Shown here: positions 42,157-51,173 of the stretch, in pieces
How positions within the stretch are numbered: position 1 is the stretch's first letter
Layout of the letters: each line of letters begins with the position of its first letter
From: Rhizobium sp. P40RR-XXII
GTDB taxonomy: Bacteria > Pseudomonadota > Alphaproteobacteria > Rhizobiales > Rhizobiaceae
Length of the DNA stretch: 64,000 nucleotides
Direction of reading: 5' to 3'
Assembly: GCF_012641405.1 (NCBI RefSeq)
Contig: NZ_JABAII010000006.1
Span: forward strand, 248,001 to 312,000
The notes under the pieces: generated by a model
What the model saw: the letters and a program-made list of their open reading frames with translations, nothing else
Told to the model about the DNA's origin: nothing
Databases searched by the model: none
Program-made: the position numbers and the translations under genes

Positions 42157-42202
42157 GCCGCGGGTGTTTTTACCCGTTCATATTTGGCCGCAAACGATCA
42201 GG

Positions 42203-43237
42203 ATGTTTTTCGTGACCATATTGAAATCACTTTTGGCCGTCTCGGCCCTTTGCGCGGCGCTCGGCCTTGCCGTACCGGCGGCGTCCGCCGCATCGACCAG
42301 CTATCCCCTGACAATCGACAATTGCGGCGCCAAGGTCACATTTCAGAAAGCACCGGAACGGGCGATCGGGCTAGGCCAGAACAGTGCCGAAATTCTTCTT
42401 TTGCTTGGTCTGCAGGACAAAATGGTCGGCACCGCCTTCTGGCCGAGCAAGGTTCTGCCTGAGCTCGCCGAGGCGAATTCCAAGGTCAAATTGCTGACCG
42501 TCGAGTTCCCGACGTTTGAATCGATCCTCTCGGAAAATCCCGATTTCGTGGCTGTTGCCTTACCAAGCCTGATGGGACCGAACAGCAAGGTCGCCAAGCG
42601 CGAGGATTTCGAGAAGATCGGCATCCCGACCTATCTGTCTCCCAGCACGTGCCTGAGCACGGCCGCGGTCAAGGACCAGTACGGCAGCCGCAAAGAGCTA
42701 TGGAACATGGATCTCCTCTATAAGGAGATCGACGAGCTCTCTCAGATCTTCGATGTGCCCGACCGCGGACAGGCATTTATCACGGATTTCAAGGCGCGCG
42801 AGGCCGCACTGCGCTCTCGCGTGTCGAAAGACGGCAAGCAGCTTTCCTACGTCTTCTGGTTTTCGAGCCAATCCCCCTCTTCCGACGCCTATCTGGGCGG
42901 AAAGAACGGCGCCTCCGGCTTCATCGCCGACCTGGTTGGCGGCCGCAATGCCATTACCGCCGAAGCGGAGTGGCCGACACTCGGCTGGGAGAGCATCATC
43001 GCGGCCAATCCTGACGTCATTGTCGTTGCCAGTCTCGACCGCAATCGCTGGGAGCTCGACAAGCCGGAAGCCAAGATCAAGTTTCTCACCGCCGACCCGG
43101 CCGTCAGCCAGCTTCCCGCCGTCAAGAACAAGGCCATTGTCGTCATGGACGGCCAGGCCATGAACCCGACCATCCGCACGATCTATGGCGCCGAGCAGGT
43201 GGCGGCGCAGCTCAAGGCGCTTGGTCTGCTGAAGTGA
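42203..43237 (+). CDS. ABC substrate-binding protein (FecB/BtuF-type)
   Basis: A 344-residue periplasmic binding protein of the siderophore/cobalamin type. A signal peptide (about 1-27, ending SAAST) leads to the type III fold: TIDNCGAKVTFQKAPERAIGLGQNSAEILLLLGLQDKMVGTAFW, the linker helix, and ADLVGGRNAITAEAEWPTLGWESIIAANPDVIVVA. ATG 42203 is chosen by the signal peptide; upstream in-frame codons to 42131 lie in the promoter. It overlaps the permease gene by 4 bp. The substrate (iron chelate, cobalamin, haem or another metal complex) cannot be told; no B12 riboswitch or TonB receptor is nearby. Confidence 0.85.
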   Translation: MFFVTILKSLLAVSALCAALGLAVPAASAASTSYPLTIDNCGAKVTFQKAPERAIGLGQNSAEILLLLGLQDKMVGTAFWPSKVLPELAEANSKVKLLTVEFPTFESILSENPDFVAVALPSLMGPNSKVAKREDFEKIGIPTYLSPSTCLSTAAVKDQYGSRKELWNMDLLYKEIDELSQIFDVPDRGQAFITDFKAREAALRSRVSKDGKQLSYVFWFSSQSPSSDAYLGGKNGASGFIADLVGGRNAITAEAEWPTLGWESIIAANPDVIVVASLDRNRWELDKPEAKIKFLTADPAVSQLPAVKNKAIVVMDGQAMNPTIRTIYGAEQVAAQLKALGLLK

Positions 43238-44274
43238 TCGACGCGTATCGCAATCTCCAGCACCTGGCTGTCTTCGGCCTGTTGCTATTGGCCTGCCTCG
43301 CAGCGATCGGCCTGATCATCGGTGTCAGCGTCGGCATCGGTGATCTGCCGATCCCGCTATCAACGACGTTCTACGCCATCACCAACAGGCTCGGCTGGAC
43401 GGGCGTGGAGCTCAACCGCATCCACGAAACGGTCATCTGGGACTATCGTCTCAGCCGGGCATTGGTGGCGGCTTTCTGCGGTGCGGGGTTGGCGCTGTCC
43501 GGGGCAATCCTGCAGTCGCTCCTTCGAAATCCCCTTGCCGAACCCTATGTGCTCGGCATCTCGGCGGGCGCCTCGACCGGTGCCGTCGCAATCGTCATTC
43601 TAGGCATTGGCGCGGGGGCGGTTTCGCTGTCGGCCGGTGCCTTTGCCGGCGCATTCGCCGCCTTTTTCTTCGTCGCTCTCCTTTCTAACGGCACACGAGG
43701 TGGCGCCGACCGCACGATCCTTGCCGGCGTTGCCGCCTCGCAGCTATTCAACGCAGCGACGTCCTATATCGTAACGACATCGGGAAACGCACAACAGGCA
43801 CGGGATGTGATGTTCTGGCTGCTCGGCAGTTTCGGCGGTGTCCGCTGGCCGGAATTCACGCTGGTATCGACCGTTGTCGGTTTCGGGCTTGCTGCCTGTC
43901 TGCTCTACGCCCGCGTCCTCGACGCCTTCGCCTTTGGCGACGAGGCAGCCTCGTCCCTTGGCGTCAATGTCGGGCGAGCGCGGGTGGGGCTCTTTGCGCT
44001 GACCGCGATAATGACGGCGACCATCGTCAGCATGGTCGGCTCGATCGGCTTTGTCGGCCTCGTCGTCCCGCATGCGGCCCGCTTCGTCGTCGGGCCGCTT
44101 CACGTCAGGCTGTTGCCGGCTTGCGCCATCATCGGCGCGATGTTCATGGTGCTGGCGGATATCACCTCGCGCGCACTCATCCCCCAGCAGGTTCTGCCGA
44201 TCGGGGTGGTCACGGCGCTTGTCGGCGTCCCTTTCTTTGCGATCATTCTCTACCGGTTCCAGCGCGCATCATGA
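43234..44274 (+). CDS. FecCD-family ABC permease
   Basis: A 346-residue permease with about 10 membrane segments. The FecCD hallmarks are RLSRALVAAFCGAGLALSGAILQSLLRNPLAEPYVLGISAGASTGAVA at about 73-120 and GSIGFVGLVVPHAARFVVGP at about 269-288, the ATPase-contact loop. It starts at GTG 43234 within the binding-protein stop and overlaps the ATPase gene by 4 bp, so it is the second gene of a three-gene operon. Confidence 0.93.
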   Translation: MIDAYRNLQHLAVFGLLLLACLAAIGLIIGVSVGIGDLPIPLSTTFYAITNRLGWTGVELNRIHETVIWDYRLSRALVAAFCGAGLALSGAILQSLLRNPLAEPYVLGISAGASTGAVAIVILGIGAGAVSLSAGAFAGAFAAFFFVALLSNGTRGGADRTILAGVAASQLFNAATSYIVTTSGNAQQARDVMFWLLGSFGGVRWPEFTLVSTVVGFGLAACLLYARVLDAFAFGDEAASSLGVNVGRARVGLFALTAIMTATIVSMVGSIGFVGLVVPHAARFVVGPLHVRLLPACAIIGAMFMVLADITSRALIPQQVLPIGVVTALVGVPFFAIILYRFQRAS

Positions 44275-45032
44275 GCATCAAGGCTGATAACATCATCTTG
44301 AAAATCGGCAGGAAGACCATACTCGACGGCGTCTCCTTCGAAGCGCCCGCGGGAAAAATGCTCGGCCTGCTCGGGCCGAACGGATCGGGAAAGACGTCGC
44401 TCCTGCGTCTACTGGCCGGATTGAAGGGACCCAATTCCGGCCGCATCACGCTTGACGGGCGCGATCTTGAGAAGATGCCTCGCCGGGCGATCGCACGGCG
44501 TGTGGCCTTTGTCGAGCAGCACAGCACGACCAATGCCAATCTCCAGGTCATCGACGTCGTAAAGCTCGGCCGATTTCCGCATCGGTCGATGTTTTCAGGC
44601 TGGACTTCGGCCGATGACGAGACGGTGGAAAATGCGCTTGAGCGCGCCGGCATGAAGGAGAAGCGCAACGACCGTTGGCAGAGCCTGTCGGGCGGTGAAA
44701 AGCAACGGACCCACATTGCCCGCGCCCTGGCACAGGCACCGAAGGAGCTCATCCTCGACGAGCCGACCAATCATCTCGACATCCAGCATCAGATCAGCCT
44801 GATGCGGCTGGTTTCCGGCCTGCCGATCACCAGCATCATCGCTCTTCACGATCTCAACCATGCCGCCATGTTCTGCGACGAGCTGATCATCATGCAGCAC
44901 GGCCGGATCGTGGCCACCGGCGCCCCGGGAGATGTGCTAACCGAGGACCTTCTGCGGGACGTCTTCGCCGTGGAAGCCCGGGTCGAGATCTCGCCTCATC
45001 ACGAGCGGCCGCATATCCATTATCTGCGATAG
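44271..45032 (+). CDS. FecE/BtuD-type ABC ATPase
   Basis: A 253-residue ATPase. Walker A GPNGSGKTSLL, Q-loop VEQHSTT, signature LSGGEKQRTHIARAL, Walker B ELILDEPTNHLD and H-loop ALHDLNHA are all present. The DEPTNHLDI string is typical of the FecE/FhuC branch. ATG 44271 overlaps the permease stop. It closes the importer operon. Confidence 0.93.
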   Translation: MSIKADNIILKIGRKTILDGVSFEAPAGKMLGLLGPNGSGKTSLLRLLAGLKGPNSGRITLDGRDLEKMPRRAIARRVAFVEQHSTTNANLQVIDVVKLGRFPHRSMFSGWTSADDETVENALERAGMKEKRNDRWQSLSGGEKQRTHIARALAQAPKELILDEPTNHLDIQHQISLMRLVSGLPITSIIALHDLNHAAMFCDELIIMQHGRIVATGAPGDVLTEDLLRDVFAVEARVEISPHHERPHIHYLR

Positions 45033-45246
45033 GTCACTTGAAGCGAACGCCTGTCCTCTCGATTGCGGGCGGCATGCGATCGAAGCAGTCTGATCCGGTA
45101 AGCGGACATACGGACCGTGACATCCATTTCCGTTACCAGCAAAAGACGGCTTACTCTCGCACCGGGCTTGCGAGACGCCGCGAATACATAGAATTATATT
45201 ACGCACCAATGCCGCATGCCAAAGTGAAGAACATCGGGAGGAACGA

Positions 45247-46014
45247 ATGGCGGATAGGCTCAAGGGCAAGATTGCCATTATTTCAGGCGGGGCCACCGGC
45301 ATGGGCGGAGCCGCCTCGCGCTTGTTCGCGGCAGAAGGTGCGAAGGTCGCGATCATCGACAGAAATGCCACAGCGGCGGCGGAGACGGTGCAGGCCATTC
45401 AACACGCAGGTGGCGTTGCCGATTATTGGATGGCTGACGTTTCGGACGAAGCAGCCGTCAATGCGGCCGTCAAAGGTATCGAAGAGCGTTTCGGCGCCGT
45501 GACCGTACTCTTCAATCATGCCGGCACCATAGTCATCAAGCCGTTCCTCGAGACAACATTGAAGGAATGGGAATGGTTGCATGGCGTCAATGTGCGATCC
45601 ATGTTTCTCATGACGAAGGCAGTGCTGCCGGGCATGATTGGGGCCGGCGGCGGCTCCATCGTCTGCACATCATCGATCTCGGCGGTTGCGGCAACGCCGA
45701 TGGAAGTGCTTTACGATACGACGAAAGGCGCCGTGCACATGTTCGCCCGCGCAATTGCCGTCGAGTTTCGCGATCGCAATATTCGTTGCAACGCCGTTTG
45801 CCCCGGCTTCATCCGCACGCCGCATGGTTTGCACGAGGTGGCAGCGCTGCAGGCCCTTGGTGTTGATGTTTCGGATGCAGCAATCGCCGCGCAGCAAGGC
45901 CGGATCGGAGAGCCGGAAGATGTAGCGCGCGCCGCCCTCTACCTCGCCTCCGACGAGTCCAATTTCGTCAATGGCATCCATCTTTTCGTCGACAACGGAT
46001 TTACCGCGATCTGA
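45247..46014 (+). CDS. Short-chain dehydrogenase/reductase
   Basis: A 255-residue SDR. The cofactor motif is SGGATGMGGAASRLF (13-27), the structural NHAG is at 90-93, catalytic S143 lies in TSSISA and Y156/K160 form YDTTK. The LFVDNGFTA C-terminus is typical. The first acidic residue after beta2 (IIDRN, D38) suggests NAD preference over NADP. GGAGGAACGA precedes ATG 45247. It is a single-gene unit between the importer operon and the sulfur operon, so substrate is unknown. Confidence 0.85.
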   Translation: MADRLKGKIAIISGGATGMGGAASRLFAAEGAKVAIIDRNATAAAETVQAIQHAGGVADYWMADVSDEAAVNAAVKGIEERFGAVTVLFNHAGTIVIKPFLETTLKEWEWLHGVNVRSMFLMTKAVLPGMIGAGGGSIVCTSSISAVAATPMEVLYDTTKGAVHMFARAIAVEFRDRNIRCNAVCPGFIRTPHGLHEVAALQALGVDVSDAAIAAQQGRIGEPEDVARAALYLASDESNFVNGIHLFVDNGFTAI

Positions 46015-46072
46015 ACCTTTGACAGCCCGGCAACAGCGTCTCATTGCCGTCTTGCGAGGCCTGCAGGCTCTC

Positions 46073-46111
46073 TTGACGCAACTCAATATACAATATATAA
46101 TAATGTATATT
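46073..46111 (+). promoter_or_regulatory. BigR-regulated promoter with AT-rich operator
   Basis: -35 TTGACG (46073-46078), 17-bp spacer, perfect -10 TATAAT (46096-46101). The inverted repeat AATATAC (46085-46091)-N13-GTATATT (46105-46111) covers the -10. BigR is known to bind an AT-rich palindrome over the -10 of the blh/bigR operon, so this is very likely its operator. The blh start is 23 nt after the repeat. Confidence 0.85.
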
Positions 46112-46133
46112 AATTTGAATAGAGAACAGCGCC

Positions 46134-47429
46134 ATGAACGCCGCACAAATCAATGATCGACTGACAGTATCGGCCCAACCGGATACCGCCGCTTTCGCCG
46201 ACCTTGCGGAACGCGGCTTCGTGGCGGTCATCAATGCTCGTCCGGACGGCGAAGAGCAGGGTCAACCCGGCAACGCCGCCGAGGCCGCCGCCGCTCGCGC
46301 TGTCGGTCTCGGCTATACCTTCCTGCCGGTCACCAACTCCACCATTACCGACGCAGATATCGAGGCCTTTCAGAAAACGTTGAAAGATGCGAAAGGGCCG
46401 GTCCTTGCCCATTGCAAGAGCGGGACGCGCGCGCTGGCGCTCTATGCAATCGGCGAGGTGCTCGACGGGCGGATGAAGCGCGAAGACGTGGTGGCCTTCG
46501 GTAAGGGTCATGGGTTTGACCTGACGGGCGCGGCCGACTGGCTCGCTCGAAAAGAGAGGAAAATCCCCCATGTCAGGGGCTTTTACGACGCGCGCACCGG
46601 CAGCATCCAGTACGTCGTCAGCGACCCGGCAACTCGGACTTGCGCCATCATCGATCCTGTCTTGGATTTCGACGAAAAATCCGGCGCCACCGCAACCCTC
46701 AACGCCGATGCGATCCTGGATTACGTGCATGCCGAAGAACTCACCGTTGAATGGATTCTCGATACCCATCCCCATGCCGATCATTTCACGGCAGCCTCCT
46801 ACCTTAAGCAGAAGACTGGCGCATCGACCGCGATAGGCTCGCATGTGGTTGACATCCAGAAGCTCTGGAAAGACGTCTACAATCAGCCGGATATGGCTGC
46901 CGACGGCTCGCAATGGGATCGGATATTTGCCGATGGTGACACGTTCAAAGTCGGCAATCTTGAGGGGCGCGTAATATTCTCGCCCGGCCATACGCTTGCT
47001 TCCGTCACCTACGTCGTCGGCGACGCAGCCTTCATTCACGACACGCTATTCATGCCCGATTCGGGCACGGCGCGGACGGATTTTCCGGGCGGCAGTGCCA
47101 AGGCTTTGTGGAGTTCCATTCAGGCGATCCTGACGCTTCCCAATGAAACGCGCCTTTTCACCGGCCACGATTATCAACCTGGCGGTCGAAACCCGAAATG
47201 GGAGAGCACGCTCGATGAGCAGAAGCGGTCCAATCCGCATCTCGCCGACATGACGGAAGACCGATTTGTGGCGCTGCGCGAAGCGCGCGACCGGACACTG
47301 CCCATGCCGAAGCTAATCCTCCACGCACTTCAGGTGAATGTCCAGGGTGGTCGCTTGCCGGAGCCTGAGGGCAACGGCCGCCGTTATCTCAAGTTCCCGC
47401 TCGACGCATTGCAGGGGGCTGCATGGTAA
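46134..47429 (+). CDS. blh: Bifunctional sulfur transferase/persulfide dioxygenase Blh
   Basis: Detoxifies hydrogen sulfide by oxidising glutathione persulfide to sulfite, with a sulfurtransferase step (family knowledge from Agrobacterium and Xylella). Residues 1-140 are the DUF442 phosphatase-like/rhodanese part, with C94 and R99 in HCKSGTR. Residues from about 145 to 431 are an ETHE1-like metallo-beta-lactamase fold, with H212, H214, D216 and H217 in THPHADHF, plus SPGHTLAS and HDTLFMPDSG. It is first in the operon and overlaps bigR by 7 bp. BigR represses it through the palindrome upstream. Confidence 0.94.
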   Translation: MNAAQINDRLTVSAQPDTAAFADLAERGFVAVINARPDGEEQGQPGNAAEAAAARAVGLGYTFLPVTNSTITDADIEAFQKTLKDAKGPVLAHCKSGTRALALYAIGEVLDGRMKREDVVAFGKGHGFDLTGAADWLARKERKIPHVRGFYDARTGSIQYVVSDPATRTCAIIDPVLDFDEKSGATATLNADAILDYVHAEELTVEWILDTHPHADHFTAASYLKQKTGASTAIGSHVVDIQKLWKDVYNQPDMAADGSQWDRIFADGDTFKVGNLEGRVIFSPGHTLASVTYVVGDAAFIHDTLFMPDSGTARTDFPGGSAKALWSSIQAILTLPNETRLFTGHDYQPGGRNPKWESTLDEQKRSNPHLADMTEDRFVALREARDRTLPMPKLILHALQVNVQGGRLPEPEGNGRRYLKFPLDALQGAAW

Positions 47430-47767
47430 CGGAAATCGAAAAATCGGTTCTCTCCGCCATGTCACTCGAGGATATGGCGAGGCGGTCGGCCGAGGTCGCA
47501 TCCCTCTTGCGGACATTGGCGCATCCCATGCGGCTGATACTCGCATGCACCCTGGCTGAAGGCGAATATTCGGTCAGCGAATTGGAGGAAAAGCTCGGCA
47601 TCCATCAGCCCAATCTGTCGCAACAGCTCGGCGTGTTGCGCGAAGCGGGTATTGTCGAGACCCGTCGAGAGGCCAAGCAGATCTTCTACCGATTGACGGA
47701 GGAGAAAGCCGCGCAGCTTATCGAAGCGCTCTATTCGATCTTCTGCCTGCCGGAGGAAAGGTCATGA
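47423..47767 (+). CDS. bigR: BigR, ArsR-family sulfide/persulfide-responsive repressor
   Basis: A 114-residue winged-helix repressor. The two cysteines are C42 (ILACTLAEGE) and C108 (SIFCLPEE); these are the exact positions whose disulfide or polysulfide switches off BigR in Xylella and Agrobacterium. The recognition helix is IHQPNLSQQLGVLREAGIV. It overlaps blh and the YeeE gene by 7 and 4 bp and autoregulates the operon through the palindrome at 46085-46111. Identity is strong. Confidence 0.95.
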   Translation: MVTEIEKSVLSAMSLEDMARRSAEVASLLRTLAHPMRLILACTLAEGEYSVSELEEKLGIHQPNLSQQLGVLREAGIVETRREAKQIFYRLTEEKAAQLIEALYSIFCLPEERS

Positions 47768-48171
47768 CCCCATACTTGCCCGCACTCCTCGGCGGCATGC
47801 TGCTCGGCCTGTCGGCGGTGCTGCTCCTGCTCGTCAATGGCCGGATTGCAGGTATCAGCGGCATTGTCGGCCGTCTTCTCGGTGGGCATCAGGTTGCGAC
47901 AAACATGGCTTTCATCCTCGGTCTAGCCGTGGGACCTCTTGCCTACGCGACAACCTTCGGGCACCTGCCAGTGGTGAGAATTGCCACCTCCTGGCCGATG
48001 GTCCTGGCCGCCGGCCTACTTGTTGGCATCGGCACCCGCATGGGATCGGGATGCACCTCTGGCCACGGCATTATCGGCCTTGCCCGCTTTTCAAAGCGCT
48101 CTCTCGCGGCGACTGTCACCTTCCTTACAGCAGGGATCGTCATGGCGACGATCATTGGAACCCTGAGATGA
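47764..48171 (+). CDS. pmpA: YeeE/YedE-type membrane protein, first half (sulfur transport)
   Basis: A 135-residue inner-membrane protein with about four segments, carrying the YeeE/YedE (DUF395) Cys motif GTRMGSGCTSGHGIIGLARFS at about 85-105. Split YeeE pairs that follow BigR are proposed to move thiosulfate or sulfur species. The start overlaps bigR by 4 bp and the stop overlaps the second half by 4 bp. The symbol follows usage in some BigR-type operons; the transported compound is unproven. Confidence 0.85.
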   Translation: MTPYLPALLGGMLLGLSAVLLLLVNGRIAGISGIVGRLLGGHQVATNMAFILGLAVGPLAYATTFGHLPVVRIATSWPMVLAAGLLVGIGTRMGSGCTSGHGIIGLARFSKRSLAATVTFLTAGIVMATIIGTLR

Positions 48172-48605
48172 ACAGCCAAACCTTAGCAATGTCAGCCGCC
48201 TCCATGCTTGCGGGGGTAATCTTCGGCTTCGGTCTCTCCTTGTCCGGAATGATCGATCCCGCGCGGGTCCTCGGCTTCCTCGATGTGGCGGGCGGTCATT
48301 GGGATCCCAGCCTGATTTTCGTGCTTGGCGGCGCGCTGCTGGTTGCAACGCCCGGCGTCATGCTTATACGCCGGCTGCGGAAGCCCATGCTCGATGGGCA
48401 ATTTCACATGCCACAGGCGACGGCGCTCGATACACGCCTTCTTGTGGGCTCAGCGATCTTTGGTTGTGGCTGGGGCTTGGCTGGCCTCTGCCCCGGCCCG
48501 GCCGTTTCCGCCCTTTCGATGCCACTGCCGCCCATCTTCCTCTTCGTTGCTACCATGGCGGTCGGCATGGTGCTCTACGATCGTTTGCTTGCACGGTTGC
48601 TGTAA
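48168..48605 (+). CDS. pmpB: YeeE/YedE-type membrane protein, second half
   Basis: A 145-residue partner of the preceding protein, with about four segments and the second Cys motif FGCGWGLAGLCPGPAVS at about 100-116. The two halves together match a full-length YeeE. ATG 48168 overlaps the first half's stop (ATGA). It ends the blh-bigR-pmpA-pmpB operon. A weak inverted repeat at 48830-48849 lies 225 bp further, too far to be its sure terminator. Confidence 0.85.
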   Translation: MNSQTLAMSAASMLAGVIFGFGLSLSGMIDPARVLGFLDVAGGHWDPSLIFVLGGALLVATPGVMLIRRLRKPMLDGQFHMPQATALDTRLLVGSAIFGCGWGLAGLCPGPAVSALSMPLPPIFLFVATMAVGMVLYDRLLARLL

Positions 48606-48897
48606 TATCAATGTTGCGGCAATTCCACGAAAAGCCAGCAGCGCTTTTCCTGGAAAGAAAGCACTACCGAAATATTCGTCGTGCTGCTTTCTTTGATGTT
48701 CAGAGACGTCAGCGGAGACCGGCAATCCCAGGCCTACAAACTACAAGCTTTAAATCCGAAACGCACAGAGGCCCGCCTCAACACGGTACACGCATGGCGA
48801 CATGACAGCCGTGAACGCCATAAGGCGGGTCGATCCTATCGAGGATCGATCATTGCCGGCAAACTCTTAGCAAGAATGCGTGGCACGTATCTGCCAT
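48606..48897. other. Convergent intergenic region with a weak hairpin
   Basis: About 290 bp between the ends of pmpB and the Lrp gene. TCGATCC (48830-48836) and GGATCGA (48843-48849) give a 7-bp stem with a 6-nt loop. No T-run follows, so a terminator is only possible. Nothing else stands out. Confidence 0.4.
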
Positions 48898-49383
48898 TTA
48901 TCGGCCGTCCTCGCCGCCATTTGCCAGCGGAACGAATAATCCGAGTTTCACGTCCCGCAACACCACATTCGTATGCATGCGGCGGATCTGGGGATTTTCC
49001 GCCATGATCAAGGCGGCGATGTCGTCATAGTGCTCGACATTGCTGGCGGTGACGATCGCAATGAGGTCAACAGCGCCGGTGACATAATAGACCTGCTGGA
49101 TGTGATCCTGTTTTTCCGCCCAAAGGCGGAACTTGGCAAGCGCGTCGTAGTTGTCCCGCTCGATCTCCATACCGACGATGAAGACCATCGAGGTTCCGGT
49201 CGCCTTGCGGTCCACGACCGCAATTTCCGCCTTGATGATACCATCCTCGCGCAACCGCTTCAGACGCCGCTGCACGGCGGAGGTCGAAAGGCCAACCTCG
49301 TCGGCGATTGCTTCAGCGGTGAGCTGACAGTTGCGTTGGACGATATCGAGAATATCGCGATCAAAACGATCCAGACTTTCCAT
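48898..49383 (-). CDS. Lrp/AsnC family transcriptional regulator
   Basis: A 161-residue regulator. The AsnC HTH is at about 5-50 (LDRFDRDILDIVQRNCQLTAEAIADEVGLSTSAVQRRLKRLREDGII) and the RAM/AsnC ligand domain follows (VFIVGMEIERDNYDALAKF...). AGAGGA stands 6 nt before ATG 49383; ATG 49389 is an alternative. It is divergent from the amino-acid importer operon that ends in a homocysteine S-methyltransferase, and so probably senses an amino acid and controls that operon. The gap holds a GCAA-N12-TTGC dyad. Confidence 0.92.
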   Translation of the reverse strand: MESLDRFDRDILDIVQRNCQLTAEAIADEVGLSTSAVQRRLKRLREDGIIKAEIAVVDRKATGTSMVFIVGMEIERDNYDALAKFRLWAEKQDHIQQVYYVTGAVDLIAIVTASNVEHYDDIAALIMAENPQIRRMHTNVVLRDVKLGLFVPLANGGEDGR

Positions 49384-49568
49384 CCCCATTCCTCTGGCCC
49401 ATTCCTCTGGCAGATCGGTGAAATTGCGTGGTGAGATCCCTGTTCTATCACAAAAGATGCGCTTGAAATAGATTTTTGCTTTTTTTGTGCAAAATGATCG
49501 AAAATTGCGCGCAAACTCCGCTCATCTTCGCGATATTCTCCGCAAATTGTCTTTTATCGGAATCATGC
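49384..49568. other. Divergent control region between the Lrp gene and importer 1
   Basis: Starts with the Lrp promoter side, then a T-rich run (49472-49488), a GCAA-N12-TTGC dyad (49489-49508) and an A/T-rich stretch before the importer ATG. It is the expected place for Lrp binding. No riboswitch-like fold was found. Confidence 0.4.
49489..49508. promoter_or_regulatory. Weak dyad in the Lrp/importer gap, possible Lrp site
   Basis: GCAA (49489-49492), 12 bp, TTGC (49505-49508), within an A/T-rich patch. Lrp sites are loosely conserved, so this is only suggestive. Confidence 0.25.
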
Positions 49569-50348
49569 ATGGCAGAGCCGTCCTCCCTGGCACTTTGTGT
49601 GGAAGATCTTCACAAGAGCTTTGGTTCACACGAAGTCCTCAAGGGCGTTTCAACCACGGCCAGGCAAGGCGATGTCATTGCCATCATCGGCTCGTCCGGT
49701 TCCGGCAAGAGCACGTTTCTGCGATGCATAAACCTGCTCGAAATGCCCGACCGCGGACGCATCGTCGTCAATGGCGAGGAAATCGCCTTGAAGCAGGCAC
49801 GCCAAGGACGGACGCAGCCGAAAAGTTGGCGGCAGATCGAGCGGATCCGCAGGGGCCTCGGCATGGTATTCCAGAGCTTCAATCTCTGGGCGCACATGAC
49901 CGTACTCGAAAACGTCATCGAGGCTCCGGTGCATGTTCTAGGGGTCCCTCGCCGCGAGGCGATCGAAAAGGCGCAGGCTCTTCTCGACAAAGTCGGACTT
50001 TATGACAAGCGCGATGCCTATCCGGCCTTTCTCTCCGGAGGTCAGCAGCAAAGGGCAGCGATCGCTCGCGCCCTCTGCATCGACCCGGCGGTGATGCTCT
50101 TCGACGAGCCGACATCGGCGCTCGACCCGGAACTGGTCGGCGAAGTGCTCAAGGTCATCCGCGATCTCGCGGAAGAAGGCCGGACCATGCTGCTGGTCAC
50201 GCATGAAATGCGCTTTGCCCGCGACGTCTCGAGCCACGTTCTTTTTCTGCACCAGGGACGGATCGAAGAAGAAGGCGCGCCGGAGCAGGTCTTCGATGCG
50301 CCGCTCAGCGCCCGCTGCCGTGAATTCACCGGCATGCTTTCACCCTGA
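49569..50348 (+). CDS. Polar amino acid ABC ATPase (system 1)
   Basis: A 259-residue ATPase of the HisP/GlnQ group. Walker [15 protein letters not shown]-loop [12 protein letters not shown], signature [15 protein letters not shown], Walker [20 protein letters not shown]. The insert after Walker A (EEIALKQARQGRTQPKSWRQ) is usual in HisP-type proteins. ATG 49569 (MAEPSS) is chosen; frames back to 49476 lie in the regulatory gap. It is the first gene of importer 1. It is a clear paralogue of the ATPase at 54685-55452. Confidence 0.93.
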   Translation: MAEPSSLALCVEDLHKSFGSHEVLKGVSTTARQGDVIAIIGSSGSGKSTFLRCINLLEMPDRGRIVVNGEEIALKQARQGRTQPKSWRQIERIRRGLGMVFQSFNLWAHMTVLENVIEAPVHVLGVPRREAIEKAQALLDKVGLYDKRDAYPAFLSGGQQQRAAIARALCIDPAVMLFDEPTSALDPELVGEVLKVIRDLAEEGRTMLLVTHEMRFARDVSSHVLFLHQGRIEEEGAPEQVFDAPLSARCREFTGMLSP

Positions 50349-50388
50349 TCTTCCCCGCACAGACAACAACACCAGGAGAACTCCGCAC

Positions 50389-51162
50389 ATGAAACTGCTT
50401 CCCATGCTGCTTGCCGGCGTAACACTTGCCCTTTCCACCATCACGGCACAGGCCGAGGTCCGTTTCGGAATCATGAACGAATCCTATCCGCCATTTTTCG
50501 CCAAGGATGCCTCCGGCAAATGGCAGGGCTGGGAAATCGACATGATGGACGCCGTTTGCGAGCAGATGAAAGAGAAGTGCTCGATCGTCGAGCTTTCCTG
50601 GGACGGTCTCATTCCGGCGCTTCAGAGCAAGAAGTTCGATGTCATCTGGTCGTCGATGTCGAACACGGCGGAACGTTCGAAGGTCATCGATTTCACGGAC
50701 AAATACTACAATACGCCCAGCACGCTGATCGGTCCGAAGGATCAGAAGCCCGGAGCGACGGCGGACGATGTCAAGGGCAAGACCATCGGCATCCAGGTGT
50801 CGACCATTCAGTCGGAATACTACAAGAAGTACTTTGCCAAGGTCGCGGACGAAAAGACCTACCAGACGCTCGACGAGGCGTTTCAGGATCTTGCCGCCGG
50901 TCGCATCGATTATGTCTTCGGCGATTCACTTGCTCTCGATGCCTTCCTGACGAGCGACGGCGGCAAGGATTGCTGTGCCAAGATGGGCGACGTGGCCGAC
51001 GACAAGGAAATCCTCGGAGCCGGCGTTTCCGGTGGCCTGCGCAAGGAAGACACCGCGCTCAAGGCAAAGCTCAATGCAGCCATCGCGGCGGTGCGCACCA
51101 GCGGCAAATACGACGAAATCACCAAGAAGTATTTCAGCTTCGACATCTACGGCGCCAAGTAA
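50389..51162 (+). CDS. Polar amino acid substrate-binding protein (system 1)
   Basis: A 257-residue periplasmic binding protein (SBP_bac_3). Signal peptide about 1-20 (TAQAEV). The mature protein opens with VRFGIMNESYPPFFAKDASGKWQGWEIDMMDAVCEQM, a type II fold. GFISSMSNTAERSKVIDF-like loop is seen as SSMSNTAERSKVIDFTDKYY. The GFxxD-type region GWEIDMMDA differs from the usual G(F/Y)EVDL, which may change the ligand. AGGAGA precedes the start. Context suggests S-methylmethionine, methionine or a related sulfonium amino acid. Confidence 0.9.
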   Translation: MKLLPMLLAGVTLALSTITAQAEVRFGIMNESYPPFFAKDASGKWQGWEIDMMDAVCEQMKEKCSIVELSWDGLIPALQSKKFDVIWSSMSNTAERSKVIDFTDKYYNTPSTLIGPKDQKPGATADDVKGKTIGIQVSTIQSEYYKKYFAKVADEKTYQTLDEAFQDLAAGRIDYVFGDSLALDAFLTSDGGKDCCAKMGDVADDKEILGAGVSGGLRKEDTALKAKLNAAIAAVRTSGKYDEITKKYFSFDIYGAK

Positions 51163-51173
51163 ACGACGCGACG

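Noticed and set aside
42040..42202. Possible cobalamin riboswitch before the BtuF-like gene
   Set aside because: No B12-box-like conserved core was seen; the region is short and holds a simple promoter dyad.
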